64,000 nt of DNA from Amycolatopsis jejuensis (GCF_000717335.1 NZ_JNYZ01000005.1:248001-312000), one strand, 5' to 3'. Shown: positions 25,782-34,226, numbered from the stretch's first letter. Notes: generated by a model from the sequence alone, not told the origin. Translations and numbers: made by a program.

Positions 25782-26617
25782 CCGCCCCGGATTTCCGCCG
25801 TACACTGGGCCGGTCGCGGTTCGCGCTCTACACGGGTGCGGTGCTCATCGCGCTTTTTCTCCTGCTGCCGATTCTCGTGATCATCCCGACTTCCTTCGAC
25901 AGCGCGGGATTCGTCGAGTTCCCGCCGCGCGGTTTCTCCCTGGGCTGGTACGCGCAATTCTTCTCGGATCCCACGTGGACCGACGCATTGCGCACGTCGG
26001 CGGTGACCGCGCTCGAAGCGACCCTGCTCGCCACTGTGATCGGCACGGCGGCCGCGCTCGGGTTGCGGCATCTGCGGATGCGGGAAGGATCGCAGCGGCT
26101 GGCCGGAATTCTGCGCACCGGATTCATGCTGCCCGCGATCGTGCCCCTCGTCGGATATGCGCTCGGTCTCTACAACGTGTTCGATCTCGTCGGCGGGACC
26201 ACGTCCACCCTGCCGATCGCGGTCGGCCAGGGAATTCTGGCCTTCCCGCTCGTTTTCATCACCGTTTCGGCCGGGCTGGCCCGGGTACCGCCGAATCTCA
26301 CGAAGGCCGCCTTCAGCCTCGGCTGCCAGTGGCCCGCGGTGGTCCGCCGGGTCGAACTGCCGCTCGTCACCCGCAACATTTTCGCCGGCGCCGTATTCGC
26401 GTTCGCGTTTGCGTTCGACGAGGTCGTAGTCGCGTTTTTCTTCAACAGTCCGGCAAATATCACGCTTCCGGTGAAGCTGTTCGTGAGCGCCCGCGAATCC
26501 GTGACGCCGGTGATTTCCGCGGCGGCGACCGTCGTGATGGTCATCGCGCTCGGGATCATCGGCGGGGCAGCCGGGCTGCTCAGCTTCCGGAGCACCAGAG
26601 CAGGGAGGTCGCAGTGA
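25778..26617 (+). CDS. ABC transporter permease (PotC-like), 279 aa
   Basis: The second permease of the importer. The first membrane segment (about 17-38) is followed by the typical RGFSLGWYAQFFSDPTWTDA periplasmic element and by PAIVPLVGYALGLY. The EAA-type loop reads TKAAFSLGCQWPAVVRRVEL. The start is an ATGA overlap with PotB-like, and the end a GTGA overlap with the ATPase gene, so translation of the four genes is tightly coupled. Confidence 0.9.
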   Translation: MTAPDFRRTLGRSRFALYTGAVLIALFLLLPILVIIPTSFDSAGFVEFPPRGFSLGWYAQFFSDPTWTDALRTSAVTALEATLLATVIGTAAALGLRHLRMREGSQRLAGILRTGFMLPAIVPLVGYALGLYNVFDLVGGTTSTLPIAVGQGILAFPLVFITVSAGLARVPPNLTKAAFSLGCQWPAVVRRVELPLVTRNIFAGAVFAFAFAFDEVVVAFFFNSPANITLPVKLFVSARESVTPVISAAATVVMVIALGIIGGAAGLLSFRSTRAGRSQ

Positions 26618-27669
26618 CCGTCAAGAGCGATCTGGTCGACGTCGACGTGCGGCTCGGCGGCGCGGCCATTCTCCACCAGGTCTCGCTGAGCATTCCGGCA
26701 GGCGCATTCCTGACGTTGCTCGGCCCGAGCGGCTCGGGCAAGACGACGACGTTGAACGTGCTGGCCGGATTCGTGAAACCGCAGTCCGGGCACGTCCTTT
26801 TCGACGGGCAGTCCGTCGAACGGCTGCCGCCCGAACAGCGGTCCACCGGAATCGTGTTCCAGGACTACGCGCTTTTCCCGCACCTCACGGTCGGGGAAAA
26901 CATCGCGTTCCCGCTGCGGGCCCGGCGGATGTCGCGCGAGGAACGGCGCACCCGCATCGAAAACATGCTCGACTTGGTCGAGCTGCCCGGTGCCGCCCGG
27001 AAACACATCACGGCGCTGTCCGGAGGACAGCGGCAACGCGTCGCGCTGGCCCGCGCGCTCGTTTTCGAACCGCGGCTGCTGCTCCTGGACGAACCGCTTG
27101 CCGCGCTGGACAAACACCTCCGGGAGACGATGCAGCGGGAACTGCGGCGCATCCAGAAGCAGCTCGACATCACCACCGTGGCGGTCACCCACGACCAGGC
27201 CGAAGCACTGGTGATGTCGGACTACCTGGCCATCATGCGCGACGGGCGGATCGAACAGGTCGGCACCCCGCGCGAGGTGTACGCGAAGCCGGACACCCGG
27301 TTCGTCGCCACGTTCCTCGGCGAGGCGAACATCGTGTCCACCCACGACCCGGTAGCCGCGAGGCTGGGCGCGCCGGTCGAACGGGAGGGAGACGTGGTGA
27401 TCCGCCCCGAAGACCTCCACCTGACCCGCGCCGACGCCGCCCACGCCGACGGGCACGTACGCAGCATCGAATTCCACGGTTCACAGCTACGGGTCGGCAT
27501 CGATCTGGGTGGGGCCGCGCAGACGAGGGAGCTGACGGCCATCGCGCCGATCGGGTCGCCGGCGGCGCAGCTGAACGTCGGAGATCCGGTTGAGGTGTCC
27601 TGCGACCGGTCTCGGGCACACGTGCTGGCCGAGGACCGGACACCCGCTGCGGCGGGGGTGCCCGGCTAG
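26614..27669 (+). CDS. ABC transporter ATP-binding protein (PotA-like), 351 aa
   Basis: Walker A GPSGSGKTT lies near residue 36. The Q-loop is in GIVFQDYALFPHLTV, the signature is LSGGQRQRVALARAL, Walker B is LLLLDEPLAALD, and the switch His is in VAVTHDQAEAL. The C-terminal 110 residues form a TOBE/OB domain (VVIRPEDLHL), as in PotA and other CUT1-like ATPases. It is the last gene of the operon; 10 bp downstream begins a dispersed hairpin that may act as terminator. Confidence 0.92.
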   Translation: MTVKSDLVDVDVRLGGAAILHQVSLSIPAGAFLTLLGPSGSGKTTTLNVLAGFVKPQSGHVLFDGQSVERLPPEQRSTGIVFQDYALFPHLTVGENIAFPLRARRMSREERRTRIENMLDLVELPGAARKHITALSGGQRQRVALARALVFEPRLLLLDEPLAALDKHLRETMQRELRRIQKQLDITTVAVTHDQAEALVMSDYLAIMRDGRIEQVGTPREVYAKPDTRFVATFLGEANIVSTHDPVAARLGAPVEREGDVVIRPEDLHLTRADAAHADGHVRSIEFHGSQLRVGIDLGGAAQTRELTAIAPIGSPAAQLNVGDPVEVSCDRSRAHVLAEDRTPAAAGVPG

Positions 27670-27678
27670 CTTTCGAAG

Positions 27679-27729
27679 CCGTGAAGGGAACCATCAGGGA
27701 ATCAGATTCCGTGATGGTTCCCTTCACGG
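27679..27729. repeat. Hairpin repeat of the GTGAAGGGAACC family, possible terminator
   Basis: Arms 27679-27696 and 27712-27729 are perfect 18-bp reverse complements. The 15-nt loop holds GGAATCAGATTCC, identical to the loop sequence in the element at 4011-4059. It sits just after the PotA-like stop, so it may also end transcription. Confidence 0.75.
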
Positions 27730-28049
27730 ACTTCCCGGTGACGTCGAACCGGCGCGGCGTCACGGGGTGACGCAGCCGAGCAGTGGGGTGGCGCTCGGTG
27801 AGGTGTTGCCGAATCGGCATGGTGGCGCCGCCGCGCGTGGCTGGGTCGCCGCGTTGGCCTGGTGGGGTGGTGAGGTGGCGCGGCTGCACGGGTGGGGTGG
27901 CGCGGTGGCGTCGAACCCGGCACGGCGGCATGGGTGACGCAGCCGGGCGTGGTCGGGTGGCGTGGGGGTGTGTGGCGGGTGCCGATGCGGTCGAACAACC
28001 CCTGAACCGGCGAAGATCCAGCCCCGAGGCGGCGCGACGACGCCACCGC
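27730..28049. other. Intergenic, no gene seen
   Basis: This GC-rich stretch has several long open frames, but none shows a recognisable motif. The frames on the two strands are dominated by His/Pro/Arg or Gly/Trp runs, as expected from biased composition. I see no RNA gene. Confidence 0.5.
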
Positions 28050-28145
28050 ACCGGTCAGCACAGACGCACCCGTACCGGTCAGCACAGACGCGCCCGTACC
28101 GGTCAGCACAGACGCACCCGTACCAGTCAGCACCGACCCGCCCGA
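28050..28145. repeat. Four tandem 24-bp repeats
   Basis: Units at 28050-28073, 28074-28097, 28098-28121 and 28122-28145 share ACCGGTCAGCACAGACGC as core. The first and third are identical and the last has diverged. They end five bases before the TTGACT promoter element of the BVMO operon. The spacing of 24 bp is not a whole number of helical turns, and there are no spacers, so this is neither a CRISPR array nor an obvious phased operator. Confidence 0.75.
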
Positions 28146-28149
28146 GAGG

Positions 28150-28178
28150 TTGACTGACAATTCAGTCAGTCTTACTCT
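28150..28178 (+). promoter_or_regulatory. Promoter with overlapping TetR-type operator TGACTGA-CAAT-TCAGTCA
   Basis: A -35 TTGACT (28150-28155) and a -10 TACTCT (28173-28178) are 17 bp apart and point toward the SDR gene. The perfect palindrome TGACTGA-N4-TCAGTCA (28151-28168) covers the -35 and spacer, where a repressor would block RNA polymerase. The operon ends next to a TetR gene (33377-33955), the natural candidate to bind it. Confidence 0.68.
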
Positions 28179-28222
28179 GCACCTCAGCACGGCCGCAGCA
28201 GGGTGGCCGTCCGAGGGCCGAG

Positions 28223-29002
28223 GTGATCAGGGTGGCAAGACTTTCCGGGAAGACCGTGGTGCTCACCGGGGGTGCTCGCGGGCAGGGGTGGCGTGAGGCC
28301 GGCTTGCTGGCGGCCGAGGGGGCTCGGGTCGTGGTCACCGACGTCGTCGAGCCCAGTGAGCGGTTGCCGGACGGGGCCGAGTTCCATCGGCTCGACGTTG
28401 CGTCCGCGGAGGGCTGGGTGGGCCTCGCCGACGGGCTTCGGCGGCGGTTCGGCGTGGTGCACGGCCTGGTCAACAACGCGGGGATCGTCGGCGCGCGCGG
28501 GAAACAAGGGCGGTTGCGGGACGTTCGCCTGGAGGACTGGAACCGGCTGCTGGAGATCAACACGACCGGTCCGATGCTCGGCATCCAGGCGCTCGCGCCG
28601 CTGATGACCGACGGTGGGTCGATCGTCAACATCAGCTCGGTCGTCGCGGCCGGGGCGCACATGTCGGCTGGGTACGGCGTGAGCAAATGGGCGCTGCGCG
28701 GGCTGTCGCGGATCGCGAGTGCGGAGCTCGGACCTGCGGGAATCCGGGTCAACACGGTGCTGCCGGGCTACATCGAGACGCCGATGCAGGGCGATTCGCC
28801 GCAGCGGTTCGTCGACGCCTGGCTGAGCCTCATTCCGCTGGGCCGCACCGGGACGCCGGACGATGTCGCGCCGCTCGTCGCGTTCCTGTTGTCCGATGAC
28901 GCCGCCTGGATTTCCGGGGCCGAAATCGCGGTCGACGGCGGTTCGCTGGGGCACGCTGGGCTCAAGATCGTCGCGGATGCGATGGGGACCGGTCATGCGT
29001 GA
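28223..29002 (+). CDS. SDR-family oxidoreductase, 259 aa
   Basis: A classical SDR with TGGARGQG cofactor motif (about 15-22), VNNAG, Ser in NISSVVAAGA and the catalytic YGVSK. The Asp in VTDVVEP after beta2 favours NAD+. It is the first gene of the BVMO operon and probably oxidises a secondary (cyclic) alcohol to the ketone used by the monooxygenase. A second GTG at 28232, with GAGG nine bases upstream, is an equally good start. It ends overlapping the hydrolase gene. Confidence 0.87.
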   Translation: MIRVARLSGKTVVLTGGARGQGWREAGLLAAEGARVVVTDVVEPSERLPDGAEFHRLDVASAEGWVGLADGLRRRFGVVHGLVNNAGIVGARGKQGRLRDVRLEDWNRLLEINTTGPMLGIQALAPLMTDGGSIVNISSVVAAGAHMSAGYGVSKWALRGLSRIASAELGPAGIRVNTVLPGYIETPMQGDSPQRFVDAWLSLIPLGRTGTPDDVAPLVAFLLSDDAAWISGAEIAVDGGSLGHAGLKIVADAMGTGHA

Positions 29003-30071
29003 GCTGCGGGTCGGTTACCCGGCGCTGCCGGGCCCGGCGGACCAGGCATCGGCGGCAGCGCTCCGGCAGTTCACGCCGCTGCGGCTGGCTGCGTACGGCG
29101 TCGAGGCCGGGGACGCGTTGCGGCTGCTCGAACTCGTCGGCGAAGGGGCCTCTTGGCAGGCCACCGCGGTCGCGCTCGCCGAAGGCGTGCTGGACCGCGC
29201 CGGAATCGAATGGCTGTCCACCCGGGCGCGGAACCACCATCTGCATCGGGCGTCGGCGTTGCTGCGGATCAGCCGGGTGATGGACCTCGAGAACGACGAA
29301 AACCGCCGCGAAGCCTATCTGCGGGCTGCGGAGTTGTTCACCGAGTCCCGTGCCGACGACGCACGTTACGAGCGCGTGGACCTCGACGGCGGTCTGGCGG
29401 CTTGGGTGATCCGGCCCCGTCCGGAGGCGCCCGTGGTGCTGGTCCACGGCGGGGTCGACGGCTGGGCGATGGACTGGGAAGGTCTCGCGCTGTCGTTCGT
29501 CGACGAGGGCTTGACGGCGCTGGTCATCGACGGTCCCGGACAGGGCGAAACCCGGTTCCGGCACGAGCATTACCTGAGTCCGGACTGGCTGGGCGCCTAT
29601 CAGCCGGTCGTCGACCACCTCACGCGGCTTGCCGGTCCCCATCGCATCGCGGCAGCGGGAAACAGCATGGCCGCCGGAATGGTGCTGCAGATCGCGGAGC
29701 GGTACCCGGTGTTCTCGGCAGTGTCGAGCAACGGGCCGTTGCTGCGGCTGTCCGACCACCTCCAACGGCCCAGCTACGCACGCAAACTCGCGACTTTCTG
29801 CGGCTGGAGCGGGGTTTCCGCGGAGGTGGTGCGCAAGACGTTCGAAACCGTCGACCTGCCCTCGCGCATGGACCTCCGCTGCCCGGTCCAGCTCCTGCAG
29901 GGCAGCGCCGATCCGATGGTCCCGGTGGCCGACGGCGAGGAAGTACTCGAGCGGATTTCCGCGCCGGACAAGCAAATGGTGCTGTTCGACCGCGGCGAGC
30001 ACGTGATCAACCGTTACCCCGGCGACAAACACGCCCTGCAGGCGTCCTGGATCGCCCACCACCTCGCCTGA
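28995..30071 (+). CDS. Alpha/beta hydrolase (esterase/lactonase-like), 358 aa
   Basis: A helical N-terminal part (about 1-125) precedes an alpha/beta hydrolase core of the FrsA/dipeptidyl-peptidase-like type. The oxyanion strand reads PVVLVHGGVDGW (about 146-157). The nucleophile elbow is AGNSMAAG with Ser224, the acid is Asp in GSADPMVP, and the His is in GEHVINRYPGD. The ATG at 28995 overlaps the SDR stop by 8 bp. Next to a Baeyer-Villiger monooxygenase it most likely hydrolyses the lactone or ester that enzyme makes, like ChnC in cyclohexanol degradation. The substrate is inferred. Confidence 0.86.
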   Translation: MRELRVGYPALPGPADQASAAALRQFTPLRLAAYGVEAGDALRLLELVGEGASWQATAVALAEGVLDRAGIEWLSTRARNHHLHRASALLRISRVMDLENDENRREAYLRAAELFTESRADDARYERVDLDGGLAAWVIRPRPEAPVVLVHGGVDGWAMDWEGLALSFVDEGLTALVIDGPGQGETRFRHEHYLSPDWLGAYQPVVDHLTRLAGPHRIAAAGNSMAAGMVLQIAERYPVFSAVSSNGPLLRLSDHLQRPSYARKLATFCGWSGVSAEVVRKTFETVDLPSRMDLRCPVQLLQGSADPMVPVADGEEVLERISAPDKQMVLFDRGEHVINRYPGDKHALQASWIAHHLA

Positions 30072-30088
30072 AGCACAGCGAGGAATGC

Positions 30089-32026
30089 ATGACGAGGAGA
30101 AACATGTCGACAGCCGTTCGGCCAGTGCCGTTCACCCGTGACACCGTCCGGAGCGCCCTGCGCGACGGTGAGCTGCCCACGCAGCTGCTCACGCTGTGCG
30201 AGCTCACCGGCGACCCCGAAGCCGTGCAGTGGACGCGGCACATCACCGGTCCCGCACCGTGGCAGCACGATTTCCCGCCCGCGCTGGCGGACGAGATCCG
30301 CGACCGCCTTGCCGACGCGATCATGGTGTCCGCGGGGGACGAGCCGTCCGTACCGCGAGTGCGTGAGCTGATCTCGCTGTCCGCCGGGTCCGCGACGCCG
30401 CCGGGTCAGGAAGAAATGGTGCTCAAGGAGATGGGACTGTCCACAGAGGAGGAATTGGATTGGTCCGGCGCTCGTCCGGCGGCGGCGCAAGGCTTTCACG
30501 TCGTGATCATCGGCGGCGGCATCTCGGGGATCGCGGCCGCACGGAGGCTGCGGCGGCTCGGGATTCCGTTCACCTTGCTGGAGCAGGGAAAGAACTTCGG
30601 CGGGACGTGGCTGCACAATTCCTACCCGGGCTGCGGCGTCGACATCGCCAGCCACTTCTATTCGTACTCCTTCGCGCCGAGTCCACAGTGGAGCCGGTAC
30701 TACGCGAAACAGCCGGAAATCCTCTCGTACCTGCAGTCGGTGGCCCGGCAATCGGGACTCGAGGACAATACGCGCTTCGGCTGCCGGGTCACCAAAGCGG
30801 AGTACGACGAGGACAACTTCCGTTGGCAGGTAAGCGGAACCGATGCGGCCGGGAAGGAGTTCCATCTCATCGCCGACGCCGTGATCAGTGCAGCCGGGCT
30901 GCTCGGCATTCCGTATCGACCGGACTATCCGGGGCAGGAAACGTTCACCGGAACCATGGTGCATTCGGCGGAATGGGACGGCTCGATCGATCTCACCGGC
31001 CGCCGCGTCGCCTTGGTCGGAACCGGCGCGAGTGCGAACCAGATCGGACCGGCGGTGGCCGGGAAAGCCGCGCACCTGACCGTGTACCAGCGCACGGCGC
31101 ACTGGAACATCGGCATCGACAACTACCTCAGCCAGGTCAGCGACGGCGAACGCTGGCTCATGGCCAAGGTGCCCGCCTACGCCCGATGGTTCCGCGCGCG
31201 AACCCTGTTCTCCCAGAACGACATCAACCGCGCCGCGCAACTCGCCGACCCGACGTGGGCCGCCACCCACGACACCATCAGCGCGGCCAACGAGCAAATG
31301 CGCAAGGAACTCACCGCGTACATCCAGGCCGAACTGGGCGACCGGCAGGACCTGCGGCCCGCGGTGGTCCCGGACTATCCGCCGTTCTCCAAGCGGATCC
31401 TGCGCGACAACGGGTGGTACCGGATGTTGCGCCGCCCCGATGTCGAACTCGTGCCGGGCGCCGGCCTCTCCTTCGACGGCGGCCACGTCATCGGCGCCGA
31501 CGGCCAGGCGCGGCCGACCGACGTGTGCATTCTCGCCACCGGATTCCAGGCCGGCCGGATGCTGGCGTCCTACGACGTCACCGGACGCGGCGGACACTCC
31601 ATCCGGGACGCGTGGGGCGACGACGATCCCCGTGCGCACCTGGGCATGGCCGTGCCCGGATTCCCCAACTTCTTCGTGATGTACGGGCCGAACACCAACA
31701 TCGGCACCGGCGGCAGCCTCATCTTCCAGGCCGAGAACTGGTCGCGCTACATCGCGGAGGCGCTCAAGACGATGATCGAACGGCGCTGGGCCGAACTCGA
31801 GGTCCGCGCCGATGCCGCCGCGCACTACAACGAGCGGCTCGACGAGCGGCTCGCCGAAATGGTGTGGAGCGTGAGCCCGGCCGCGAGCTGGTACCGCAAC
31901 AGCCGCGGCCGCGTCACCGCGAACATGCCGTGGACGAGCTTCGAGTACTGGGAGATGACCCGCCGGGTCGATTTCTCCGATTACCACGTCACCCCGCGGG
32001 CCGGTCTTGCCCGGCGTGCCGGGTGA
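30089..32026 (+). CDS. Baeyer-Villiger flavin monooxygenase with N-terminal extension, 645 aa
   Basis: A class B flavoprotein monooxygenase that inserts oxygen next to a ketone using NADPH and O2. The FAD Rossmann motif GGGISG is at about 142-147. The BVMO fingerprint FxGxxxHxxxW(P/D) appears as FTGTMVHSAEWD (286-297). The NADPH Rossmann GTGASA is at 311-316, and ILATGF is near 485. About 130 residues precede the FAD fold, an extension like that of the long 4-hydroxyacetophenone monooxygenase-type BVMOs. An alternative ATG at 30104 with GAGGAG upstream would shorten it by five residues. The neighbours (alcohol dehydrogenase, hydrolase) support a ketone-cleavage module. Confidence 0.9.
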   Translation: MTRRNMSTAVRPVPFTRDTVRSALRDGELPTQLLTLCELTGDPEAVQWTRHITGPAPWQHDFPPALADEIRDRLADAIMVSAGDEPSVPRVRELISLSAGSATPPGQEEMVLKEMGLSTEEELDWSGARPAAAQGFHVVIIGGGISGIAAARRLRRLGIPFTLLEQGKNFGGTWLHNSYPGCGVDIASHFYSYSFAPSPQWSRYYAKQPEILSYLQSVARQSGLEDNTRFGCRVTKAEYDEDNFRWQVSGTDAAGKEFHLIADAVISAAGLLGIPYRPDYPGQETFTGTMVHSAEWDGSIDLTGRRVALVGTGASANQIGPAVAGKAAHLTVYQRTAHWNIGIDNYLSQVSDGERWLMAKVPAYARWFRARTLFSQNDINRAAQLADPTWAATHDTISAANEQMRKELTAYIQAELGDRQDLRPAVVPDYPPFSKRILRDNGWYRMLRRPDVELVPGAGLSFDGGHVIGADGQARPTDVCILATGFQAGRMLASYDVTGRGGHSIRDAWGDDDPRAHLGMAVPGFPNFFVMYGPNTNIGTGGSLIFQAENWSRYIAEALKTMIERRWAELEVRADAAAHYNERLDERLAEMVWSVSPAASWYRNSRGRVTANMPWTSFEYWEMTRRVDFSDYHVTPRAGLARRAG

Positions 32027-32062
32027 GCTGTTCTCCCCTATCCTCGACGAAGGCGGTCAACG

Positions 32063-33376
32063 ATGACTTCGAACCTTCCCCGCACCAAACCGGCCCCGGT
32101 GCCGGTCCCGGAACCGCACCACGGGCGCGCGTGGGCGGTCACCGTCATGCTCGTGCTGCTCGCGCTCATCAACTGGGCGGACAAGGCCGTGCTCGGCCTG
32201 GTCGCCGTCCCGCTGATGCGGGATCTCGGGATCGGACCCGGTGAGTACGGCCTGCTGGCGAGCGCGATCTACTTCCTCTTCGCGGTGTCCGCGGTGTTCG
32301 CCGGATTCCTCGCCAACCGGCGGTCCACCAAGTGGATGCTCGTCTGGATGGTGGTGATCTGGTCGGTCAGCCAGTACGCGATCTGGCTGGCGCCCACGTT
32401 CCTGGTGATCTTCCTCGCCCGGATCGTGCTCGGCTTCGGCGAGGGGCCGTCCGCGGGATTGTCCTTCCACGCGGCGGCGAAATGGTTCCCGGACGAGAAG
32501 CGGACGCTTCCGGTGGCGCTGCAGAACGTGGGCGCCTTCGGCGGGATCGCGGTCGCGGCTCCGGCGCTCACGTGGATTATTTCCCACCACGACTGGCACT
32601 GGGCGTTCTTCGCCGTCGGCACCGCGGGGGTGGTGTGGTTGCTGATCTGGCTGTTCGTGGGCCGCGAAGGCCCGCTGGACGGCAGTAAACCGGCCGCCAA
32701 GGGCACGGTGTTCGACTCCGGCATCCGGGTCCGCTACCGCACGCTGCTGACCACCCGGTCGTTTATCGGCGCGACACTCGTCGGGCTCTCCGCGTACTGG
32801 GGGCTGGCCGTGCTGTCCGCGTGGCTGCCCGCGTACCTGCGGACCAGTCACGGGTATTCAGCCACGGCGGCGGCGAACATCGTGATGGGTGTGTCGCTCA
32901 CCGCAGTCGGATTCCTGGTGGTACAGGCGCTTCTGACCAGTGCGATGATGAAACGCGGGGTCAGCTCGCGGATCGCCCGGTCCGGGATGGCGTCGCTGAG
33001 CACCGCGCTCGCCGGGGGCTTCGTGATCATCTCGGCGGGCACGAGCACCGGGGCACTGCAGATCGTGGTGCTGTGCCTGGGATTCGGCCTCGGGCTGGTC
33101 ACGTTCACGACCGGCGCGGTCACGATTTCGGAGTTCGTCCCGGTACTGCAGCGCGGGGCGGTGCTCGGGCTGTACGTCGCGATCCTGACGTCGGCCGGGG
33201 TGTTCGCACCGGCGGTCTTCGGCTGGATCGTGTCGGCGGACGGCGCCGGGCAGGCCCACGGATACACCGTGGCGCTGCTGGTTTCCGGCGTGTTCATCGC
33301 CTTCGGCGGCGTGGCCGGGCTGGTGCTGATCAATCCCAAACGGGACATCGCCCGGATCGCCGCGGCGGCCGGCTGA
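32063..33376 (+). CDS. MFS transporter (anion:cation symporter-like), 437 aa
   Basis: About twelve membrane segments, with the loop between the halves around residues 195-225. NWADKAVLGLVAVPLMRDLG in segment 1 and IVLGFGEGPSAGLSFHAAAKWF in segment 4 are typical of the ACS group, which takes up organic anions such as aromatic acids, glucarate or phthalate. It is the last gene of the BVMO operon and likely imports the growth substrate. It ends next to the convergent TetR gene with no gap. Confidence 0.86.
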   Translation: MTSNLPRTKPAPVPVPEPHHGRAWAVTVMLVLLALINWADKAVLGLVAVPLMRDLGIGPGEYGLLASAIYFLFAVSAVFAGFLANRRSTKWMLVWMVVIWSVSQYAIWLAPTFLVIFLARIVLGFGEGPSAGLSFHAAAKWFPDEKRTLPVALQNVGAFGGIAVAAPALTWIISHHDWHWAFFAVGTAGVVWLLIWLFVGREGPLDGSKPAAKGTVFDSGIRVRYRTLLTTRSFIGATLVGLSAYWGLAVLSAWLPAYLRTSHGYSATAAANIVMGVSLTAVGFLVVQALLTSAMMKRGVSSRIARSGMASLSTALAGGFVIISAGTSTGALQIVVLCLGFGLGLVTFTTGAVTISEFVPVLQRGAVLGLYVAILTSAGVFAPAVFGWIVSADGAGQAHGYTVALLVSGVFIAFGGVAGLVLINPKRDIARIAAAAG

Positions 33377-33955
33377 TCAGGGACCGGTGACGCGGGAGTC
33401 CCACATCTGCTGCTCGATGGCTTCGAGCTCCTCGGCACTGAGCCCGAAGCCGCGCTGCAGCGTCCCCTTGAACGCGATCCAGCCGAAGTTCAGCGAGATT
33501 TCCCTGATGATGTGGGCTTTCGCCTGAAGCTCGGTGATTTCCGGGTGGTGGTGGCGGATCGCCGCGAGCTCCTCGTTCATGAGCGGGTACGTCCAGCCCA
33601 GTGAGCTGTACGAATGCCCGCCGTCGGCGGAGAAGTTCGCGGCGGCCCGCCACCACTGCTCGTGCCCGTCGATCGGCAGCGGCGGCAGCGCCACACTGCG
33701 GTCGACGACCTTCTCGCGGTAGTCCAGATAGGCCTGCTGGAGCTCTTTCATCGCCTCCAGGAACACGCTCTCCTTGGAGTCGAAATAGTGGTAAATCAGG
33801 GTGTGCTTGAGCCCGGCCTCCTGCGCGATCTGCTTGGACGTGATCGCACTGGGCGGCCGCTGGGCGAGCAGCCGCTTGGTGGCCTCGACGAACTTCCGGC
33901 GCGAGTCGGTCTGCGCGGCCGATCGCTCGGTGTTCGGATTCTTGGCGGCAGTCAC
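33377..33955 (-). CDS. TetR-family transcriptional regulator, 192 aa
   Basis: The HTH is at about 15-62: RRKFVEATKRLLAQRPPSAI, SKQIAQEAGLKHTLIYHYF and DSKESVFLEAM. A helical ligand-binding domain follows. The start is the GTG at 33955; a longer frame upstream has no TetR similarity. It is convergent with the MFS gene of the BVMO operon, ending exactly where that gene ends. It is the likely repressor acting on the TGACTGA-N4-TCAGTCA site at the operon's promoter, with the substrate or ketone as inducer. Confidence 0.86.
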   Translation of the reverse strand: MTAAKNPNTERSAAQTDSRRKFVEATKRLLAQRPPSAITSKQIAQEAGLKHTLIYHYFDSKESVFLEAMKELQQAYLDYREKVVDRSVALPPLPIDGHEQWWRAAANFSADGGHSYSSLGWTYPLMNEELAAIRHHHPEITELQAKAHIIREISLNFGWIAFKGTLQRGFGLSAEELEAIEQQMWDSRVTGP

Positions 33956-34052
33956 GGGGTCGAGTGTATGCCGCCCGCGTTTGCCGGGGTCAGGCAGGCG
34001 CGTGGCCGGTGCTCCGCGGCCACGTGCACGCCGAACCGGCACCAGGCCCCAT

Positions 34053-34226
34053 GGCGGCGGACTGGGTCTGCTGGCCGAGGCGGCGCTGTCCACTGTGGAG
34101 GCAATCGAGGCGAGTGAGCAGCTGGTGGCTGGCTACGATATCGACATGATCAGCTTGGATGCGGACCCGCTTGCCGTCAGCGCGATCCTGGCCGGTCCGG
34201 CGCGGCGGTGTCAGGGCCATGACTGA
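34053..34226 (+). pseudogene. Remnant of an amidohydrolase C-terminus
   Basis: The translated stretch GLLAEAALSTVEAIEA followed by AGYDIDMISLDADPLAV strongly resembles the C-terminal end of imidazolonepropionase-like amidohydrolases; compare GLDADLLVLDGDPL in the gene at 416-1594. The segment between them is short, so internal sequence has been lost, and no N-terminal part or metal motifs precede it. It is a decayed fragment, not a gene. Confidence 0.6.

Noticed and set aside
28050..28145. Possible CRISPR array
   Set aside because: The 24-bp units are directly adjacent with no spacers and no cas genes are present.
27702..28190. Possible 162-aa repeat protein on the - strand
   Set aside because: The only feature is the translation of the 24-bp tandem repeat followed by His/Pro/Arg-rich sequence. 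It crosses the hairpin repeat and the promoter of the BVMO operon.
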